Shown here in pieces: positions 59,241 to 64,000 of a DNA stretch of 64,000 nucleotides. The notes below the pieces were generated by a model. It did no database searches, was not told the DNA's origin, and saw only the letters and a program-made list of their open reading frames with translations. Position numbers and translations under genes: made by a program. The stretch comes from Moritella dasanensis ArB 0140 (GTDB lineage Bacteria > Pseudomonadota > Gammaproteobacteria > Enterobacterales > Moritellaceae): the NCBI RefSeq assembly GCF_000276805.1, contig NZ_AKXQ01000008.1:62001-126000 (forward strand), given 5' to 3'. Position 1 is the first letter of the stretch. Every line of letters starts with the position of its first letter.

Positions 59241-61674
59241 CATTAGCACGAGCAGTAACAGTAACTGTAATAATCTAAGCCATGATAGTAACCTAAGCCA
59301 TGATAGTAACAACAGCCAAAAAAAACGTGGCTTGAAGTTGTACTTATTGCAACTGTTCGCGGTATTACTGCTAGCGGGTTATCAACTTGGTTGGGGTCAA
59401 TGGCAAATAGAAACTAATATCTTGTCGTTATTGCCTCATGACAGCCAAGCGCAAGCCAGCCAAAAATACGACATCCAGCAAGCCAAATCAGCGTTATTCC
59501 AACAAGCTAATCAGCGGGTGCTAGTCGCTATTTCTGGCGAGCAAGCAATACTAGCCTATAAGCAACTGGCGGAAACCATCCGCACATTTGATGGCATTGA
59601 AAATGAAGCGATGACAGTACCGGATATCAAGGACATTATCGCCTTCTATCAGCCTTATCGCGACTGCGTGATGACTGCGGACTATCAAGCTTTACTGACA
59701 GACCCTCTGGCGACATTAAACACAGCCCAAGCCATTAATAACTTTGTGTTAGGTAAGTTGACCCAAGTTAGCGACCCCTTTGTTAGCGGCAGTTTAGCGA
59801 TTGCACCACGCTTAAACCTGGCCGACTTCTTAGCGACAGGCCTCGCGCAATTACAATCGTTCGAAACCGAACAGGGCATCATTGTCGTTAACCAAGACGG
59901 CTTAAAGCATTACATCATGCCCATTAAAGTCGCTGTAGATGGTTTCTCGGTTAAACAAACTCAAGCTTTTTCGCAGCAGTTGCAAACTGAATTCAAGACA
60001 TTAGCAACTCAGTTTGATGTGGACGTGCTTTATAGCGGGGTATTGTTTCATACTGCCGAATCAAGTCAGCAAGCTGAATTTGAAATGTCGACGTTTGGTG
60101 TTATCTCACTGCTCGCGGTGTTATTGATGATTTTAGCGGTGTTCCGCAGCGCTAAACCGGTTAATTTAGCCTTGGTGGTATTAGCCATCTCGGTGGTTTA
60201 TGGCTTAACGGCGGTCGTTACTTTATTCAATCAACTACATTTACTTACGTTAGTTTTCGCTGTGACCTTAATCGGTATCGTCATTGATTACTGTTTTCAT
60301 GCTTTTGTCAGTCTCAGCACTAACAATAACAAAGGCGGCATTAAATCGATTCGTACTGCGTTGTGCTTAGGATTTATCACGACGGCACTAGGTTATGCAG
60401 CACTGATTATGTCGCCATTATCCTTGCTGAGCCAAGTTGCAGTATTCATGATTTTCGGTTTATTTGGCGCACTGTTAACTGTGTTGCTATTACTACCGTA
60501 TTTAAACCTCAGTGGCAAAATTAGCGTCACCCCAAGTGTTTGGATATTAACGGACAAGCTGAATGTGTGGTTAAGCCGTTTACATCAGCAACGCCGCGTT
60601 ATATTGGTGGTGTTGAGTGTTGGCCTAGTCAGCGCAGTTGCCATCGACGATATTAACTTCAATGACGATATTCGCTTACTTAATTCCAGCCCGGCATTTT
60701 TGATTGATAATGAAATCAACATGGCGAAGCTGATGGGGTATCAACACAGTCAGCGTATTGTTATTAGCGCTGATGACAGTGAAACCTTGCTGCAACGCCA
60801 AGAGACCTTATTAAATCAGTTAGCAACTCAGCCAGATCTAGCGGTGAAAAGCATGGCTAGTTTATTGCCATCAGTTGCTAAGCAGCAGCGTAATAATACC
60901 TTATTGAAACAAGCTGAGCAGCAACAGCACTTTACTTTAGGACTCGGCACGTTAGGCTTGGTTGATGCGGTAGATGACTTTACGCCGCTGACACTAGCTG
61001 AATTTAATGCTGGACCATTGCAGGCGCTATCATCAATATACATTTATCAATATCAAACGGGTGATGGCACTAGCAATGTAGACAATGGTAACTTTCATGA
61101 TAAATATGCACTCTGGGTCGAAACCTCGGGTGTTGCGCTCAATAGCGAACTACAGCAATGGATCGCTGAACAAGCCGATATGAGTATTGATAACAAACCT
61201 GCGGAAGTAACGGCAGCATTGAGCCATTATCGCCAAGCGTTATTCTTGCTGTTTGCGGGAGCTATATTGGTTGTGACGATTGTATTGTGTTTACGCTTTG
61301 GCTTAACGCAAGGGTTATTGGGCTTGCTCAGTATTGTGCTGAGTGCTGGTGGCGCGTTGTTATTAACGCAGCTGAGCTTAGGCCATCTTAATATCTTTAA
61401 CTTGTTAGCAGTGCTGCTGATCCTTGCCTTGGCGATTGATTATGTGATCTTCTATCAAGAGCATGGTTTACAGCGCAATACTGTTTTAGCGATTACGTTA
61501 TCGGCTATTTCCTCGGCTTTGGTGTTTGGTGTGCTTGCGCTAAGTGTGACGCCTGCGGTAGAAAGTTTTGGTTTGACTGTTATGTTTGGTATTTTATTGG
61601 TATTTCTATTATCTCCCTTAAGCGCAAAAACACTAGCTCCTTTAAGTGCGGTAAAACTGGAGGTTGAAAAATGA
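59227..61674 (+). CDS. apeM: MMPL/RND-family exporter ApeM
   Basis: An 815-residue inner-membrane exporter of the MMPL superfamily with two halves, each of one helix, a large periplasmic loop and five more helices. Helices are clear at about 36-52, 285-435 and 665-805. LIGIVIDYCFHAFVS and ALAIDYVIFYQEHG hold the proton-relay Asp. Start at GTG 59227 with AAAGG 7 nt upstream, overlapping apeL by 14 bp; a TTG at 59203 is less likely. The first 35 residues contain a duplicated 18-bp unit coding for LSHDSN. It probably hands the product to ApeL. Confidence 0.87.
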   Translation: MSNSSISTSSNSNCNNLSHDSNLSHDSNNSQKKRGLKLYLLQLFAVLLLAGYQLGWGQWQIETNILSLLPHDSQAQASQKYDIQQAKSALFQQANQRVLVAISGEQAILAYKQLAETIRTFDGIENEAMTVPDIKDIIAFYQPYRDCVMTADYQALLTDPLATLNTAQAINNFVLGKLTQVSDPFVSGSLAIAPRLNLADFLATGLAQLQSFETEQGIIVVNQDGLKHYIMPIKVAVDGFSVKQTQAFSQQLQTEFKTLATQFDVDVLYSGVLFHTAESSQQAEFEMSTFGVISLLAVLLMILAVFRSAKPVNLALVVLAISVVYGLTAVVTLFNQLHLLTLVFAVTLIGIVIDYCFHAFVSLSTNNNKGGIKSIRTALCLGFITTALGYAALIMSPLSLLSQVAVFMIFGLFGALLTVLLLLPYLNLSGKISVTPSVWILTDKLNVWLSRLHQQRRVILVVLSVGLVSAVAIDDINFNDDIRLLNSSPAFLIDNEINMAKLMGYQHSQRIVISADDSETLLQRQETLLNQLATQPDLAVKSMASLLPSVAKQQRNNTLLKQAEQQQHFTLGLGTLGLVDAVDDFTPLTLAEFNAGPLQALSSIYIYQYQTGDGTSNVDNGNFHDKYALWVETSGVALNSELQQWIAEQADMSIDNKPAEVTAALSHYRQALFLLFAGAILVVTIVLCLRFGLTQGLLGLLSIVLSAGGALLLTQLSLGHLNIFNLLAVLLILALAIDYVIFYQEHGLQRNTVLAITLSAISSALVFGVLALSVTPAVESFGLTVMFGILLVFLLSPLSAKTLAPLSAVKLEVEK
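59275..59310 (+). repeat. Two exact 18-bp tandem repeats in apeM
   Basis: CTAAGCCATGATAGTAAC occurs twice back to back, in frame, coding for LSHDSN LSHDSN at the cytoplasmic N-terminus of ApeM. Confidence 0.9.
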
Positions 61675-62276
61675 TATTAAGCCGATTCAGAGTAAGCGCC
61701 GTACGAACCTCGATGTTAGCACTGGTGATGTTAGTACTAGCAGGTTGTATTAGCATGCCGCAAAGTCATTTAGTTACTATGGCGCCTAATGTGACGTTAC
61801 TGCTCACCGCGCCGCCAAAAGCATTACAGATGCAGGCGAAGACGCAGTTAATTGAAGCAGAGTTTAACGGTGACAGGCAGAGTTTATTAGCTCAGGTGGA
61901 GTTTACCGAAACCCAGATCAAGCTGGTGGCGATGACGCCTTCTGGCATTCCCTTATTTGATGTATTGTGGAGTGTTGCAGATGACGCAGTTATCAACCAA
62001 TATGTGCCAGTACCGGGATTAGATATCAGCTATGTGATTGCTGATCTACAATGGGTTAATTGGCCGTTTGCACAATTACAGTTGGCGACAAATGGTTCAT
62101 TTACTCAAGCGTTCAAGAATAACGCAGGCCAAACGCCAACGGATTGGACTCGTACGTTAAGCCAGGACGGAAAAGTCATTTTGACTGTCGAGCAGTTCGA
62201 TAATCGCTATATCCTTACGCATTTATTGCGCGATTATCAAATAACAATAACAGAATTAACCAAGGTGTCATTGTGA
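61671..62276 (+). CDS. apeN: DUF3261 lipoprotein ApeN
   Basis: A 201-residue lipoprotein with signal peptide and lipobox VLAGC (Cys25). The DUF3261-type domain follows, with VEFTETQIKLVAMTPSGIPLFDVLW and LQWVNWPFAQLQ. LolB-like placement in the outer membrane as acceptor for the ApeL cargo is a reasonable guess. ATGA overlap with apeM and GTGA overlap with apeO. Confidence 0.83.
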   Translation: MILSRFRVSAVRTSMLALVMLVLAGCISMPQSHLVTMAPNVTLLLTAPPKALQMQAKTQLIEAEFNGDRQSLLAQVEFTETQIKLVAMTPSGIPLFDVLWSVADDAVINQYVPVPGLDISYVIADLQWVNWPFAQLQLATNGSFTQAFKNNAGQTPTDWTRTLSQDGKVILTVEQFDNRYILTHLLRDYQITITELTKVSL

Positions 62277-63478
62277 GTATCTGTCTAAAAGATTTTGGTG
62301 TGGTATGCGCACTCGGTGATTCAAAAGCCTCGGTCGCCGCAGGACTATTAAAGGGAAGTCGTGACGGCCTGGTACTCGATAGTGATTTACCTAATGCTGA
62401 AGCGCAATATGTCGGCCGTGTAGCAGACTCGACTTTTGATAAAGCAGTAACAAATATTAGTATGGACAGCAAAGACCAACCGTTCTCGCGTAATGACAAG
62501 CTTGGTCAATTAGCTTATTTACAGATAGCCGATACTCTGGCGCCATTGATTAGTGAATTTGGTCAACAACGTATCGCCGTAGTCATCGGCACCAGTACCT
62601 CGGGTATTGAATATGGCGAGCAAGCATTAAAGCATAAGATCGCCACGGGTGAATACCCAGATGGTTACCATTACCGCATGCAGGAAATGGGCACAACCGC
62701 GCAGTTTATTGCTGATTTATGCCAAGCTAAAGGCCCTGTTTATAGTATTTCTACTGCCTGTTCATCGAGTGGGAAAGCTCTAGTGAGCGCGCAGGCATTG
62801 CTTGATGCTGACTTGGCAGATGTAGTCATTGCTGGTGGTGTTGATAGTTTAGCTAAATTGACTGTGAATGGTTTTAAGGCATTAGCATCAACAGCGACAG
62901 CGAAGAATAATCCATTTTCAGCAGACCGCGATGGTATTAATATTGGTGAAGCGGCAGCCTTGTTTATCGTCACCAAAGCGCAAGGCGGTATTCAATTGTT
63001 AGGCGCGGCGGAAACCTCTGATGCCCACCATTTATCGGCGCCACACCCTGAAGGTGAAGGCGCGTTACGGGCGATGCGCATGGCGTTGGCTGAAGCGAAT
63101 TTGCAAGGTGAGCAAGTCGATTATGTAAACTTACATGGTACTGGCACCCCGAAGAATGATGACATGGAAGCAAAAGCCATGTTCAACGCTTGTGGCAGTA
63201 AGGTATTGTGCGGGTCGACTAAGGGCATGACTGGACATACATTAGGTGCTGCTGGCGCATTAGAAGCAGGTATCTGTTGGTTGTTATTACATGATGAATA
63301 CAACCCATTAAATAACGTCCCCGCTAATGTTAGCGACGGTGAGTTTGATAGCAGCCTTGCGCAAATCAACTTAGCGGATGCAAGCAGCACTTCTGCTACT
63401 ACATTACAAACGTGCATGAGTAATTCATTTGCTTTTGGCGGTAATAATATCAGTCTAGTGATAGGGAAACAGCCGTGA
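62273..63478 (+). CDS. apeO: Beta-ketoacyl-ACP synthase ApeO
   Basis: A 401-residue ketosynthase of the FabF type that elongates the aryl polyene chain with ApeC. The catalytic triad is Cys163 (STACSSSGKAL), His288 (NLHGTGTPKNDD) and His322 (GHTLGAAGALEAG). The closing block NSFAFGGNNISLVIG is intact. GTG start overlapping the apeN stop. The gene for the second ketosynthase (ApeR) would lie beyond the window. Confidence 0.92.
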   Translation: MSICLKDFGVVCALGDSKASVAAGLLKGSRDGLVLDSDLPNAEAQYVGRVADSTFDKAVTNISMDSKDQPFSRNDKLGQLAYLQIADTLAPLISEFGQQRIAVVIGTSTSGIEYGEQALKHKIATGEYPDGYHYRMQEMGTTAQFIADLCQAKGPVYSISTACSSSGKALVSAQALLDADLADVVIAGGVDSLAKLTVNGFKALASTATAKNNPFSADRDGINIGEAAALFIVTKAQGGIQLLGAAETSDAHHLSAPHPEGEGALRAMRMALAEANLQGEQVDYVNLHGTGTPKNDDMEAKAMFNACGSKVLCGSTKGMTGHTLGAAGALEAGICWLLLHDEYNPLNNVPANVSDGEFDSSLAQINLADASSTSATTLQTCMSNSFAFGGNNISLVIGKQP

Positions 63479-63503
63479 GCACTGTAGTCATAGGTAAGAA
63501 GCA

Positions 63504-63980
63504 ATGAATCGTTCTCTAGTAGGTAAATACCTAATCGCGGACGTATTACCGCATAGCGCGCCAATGATCTTATTGGATGAATTGGTGGGTTATGATGACG
63601 AAAACGTCAGTTGTCGCGTGACGATCACACCTGATTTACCTTTCTTTGATAATGCCAAGCAAGGCGTACCCAGTTATGTCGGCTGTGAATACATGGCGCA
63701 AACGATTGCGGCATACGGCGGCGCGCATGCACTGGATGATGCAGGTGAAGTGAAAATCGGTTTTCTATTAGGCTCGCGTAAATACCACGCCGAAGTGGGG
63801 GTATTTAAAGTCGGGAAGACCTTGTTAATCGAAGCCCAAAAACTAATTCAAGACGAATCAGGACTGTGTGTTTTTGATTGCGTTATAAAAGATGAAGAAA
63901 ATGCGGTATTAGCGCAAGCTAAAATCAATGTATTTCAACCGCAGGATCCAGCACAATTTTTAAAGGATAATCATGAGTAA
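63504..63980 (+). CDS. apeP: 3-hydroxyacyl-ACP dehydratase ApeP
   Basis: A 158-residue FabA/FabZ-like hotdog dehydratase (LIADVLPHSAPMILLDELVGYD, GVPSYVGCEYMAQTIAAYGG). ADVLPHSAPMILLDE is the hallmark of this APE-specific group, and the His of LPHSAPM is its likely active residue. It acts with ApeI. Its stop overlaps the next gene by 8 bp. Confidence 0.9.
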   Translation: MNRSLVGKYLIADVLPHSAPMILLDELVGYDDENVSCRVTITPDLPFFDNAKQGVPSYVGCEYMAQTIAAYGGAHALDDAGEVKIGFLLGSRKYHAEVGVFKVGKTLLIEAQKLIQDESGLCVFDCVIKDEENAVLAQAKINVFQPQDPAQFLKDNHE

Positions 63981-64000
63981 ACGTATTTTAGTAACAGGCT
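63973..64000 (+). CDS. apeQ: Ketoreductase ApeQ (FabG-like), N-terminus only
   Basis: Only nine codons are in the window: MSKRILVTG, the first beta strand and start of the TGxxxGIG Rossmann motif of short-chain ketoreductases. Position right after apeP matches the 3-oxoacyl-ACP reductase gene of APE clusters. AAGGATAATC precedes the ATG. The rest is outside the window. Confidence 0.75.

Noticed and set aside
63121-63564. 147-codon minus-strand ORF over apeO/apeP
   Set aside because: Antisense to two genes with intact catalytic motifs; no family likeness.

Overview
The window is a low-GC, cold-marine-looking gammaproteobacterial chromosome segment. The gene sets are those of the Vibrionales, Moritellaceae and Psychromonadaceae (hutZ/hutX heme genes with tonB-exbB-exbD, betIBA linked to proXWV, a clade I nos cluster, an aryl polyene cluster). 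The genus cannot be fixed from sequence alone; Moritella or Psychromonas is a guess. Most genes lie on the + strand in tightly packed operons with ATGA/GTGA overlaps and many intrinsic terminators. No tRNA, rRNA, CRISPR array or intact insertion sequence was seen.

Layout. 1-6.9 kb: N-terminal fragment of an outer-membrane-type protein (-), a dual GGDEF/EAL sensor, then fdhD and a YdeP-type molybdopterin oxidoreductase. 6.9-15.2 kb: a heme-iron uptake locus, with hutX-hutZ-TonB receptor leftward and tonB-exbB-exbD-hutB-hutC-hutD rightward from a shared intergenic region carrying a Fur-box-like palindrome. 15.7-22.4 kb: a DUF481 outer-membrane protein, a DUF2946 protein plus PepSY membrane protein, an octaheme cytochrome fused to HEAT/TPR-like repeats, and a Spo0M-type arrestin-fold protein. 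22.9-32.3 kb: an osmoprotectant locus (betI-betB-betA, a short BCCT-like transporter, a MarR/CosR-like regulator, proX-proW-proV). 32.4-40.7 kb: a complete nosRZDFYL nitrous-oxide-reductase cluster behind a perfect FNR-type site. 40.8-48.7 kb: accessory region with an unknown membrane protein, a small orphan, an AraC regulator, an alkylsulfatase lipoprotein, and a VOC/SDR/LysR module flanked by diverged direct repeats and next to a frame-shifted beta-propeller gene remnant. 48.7-64 kb: an aryl polyene (APE) cluster in the canonical C-to-Q order, cut by the window end inside the ketoreductase gene.

How the parts work together. The hut/ton block imports heme across both membranes and handles it in the cytosol. 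The bet/pro block takes up choline or betaine and oxidises choline to glycine betaine under BetI control. The nos block reduces N2O to N2 as a terminal electron sink under low oxygen; no other denitrification gene is in the window. The APE block starts from an aromatic acid made by a MIO-type ammonia-lyase, activates it on an ACP, extends it with a type II ketosynthase system, and exports the product to the outer membrane.

Points worth most attention: the nest of TTAACTA palindromes shared by the bet and pro promoter regions; a 19-bp tandem repeat just upstream of the MarR gene; three terminator hairpins placed directly before downstream ribosome-binding sites inside operons; the short BCCT-like transporter; the split apeJ and the Phe-His ammonia-lyase of the APE cluster; and the direct-repeat-flanked LysR module.
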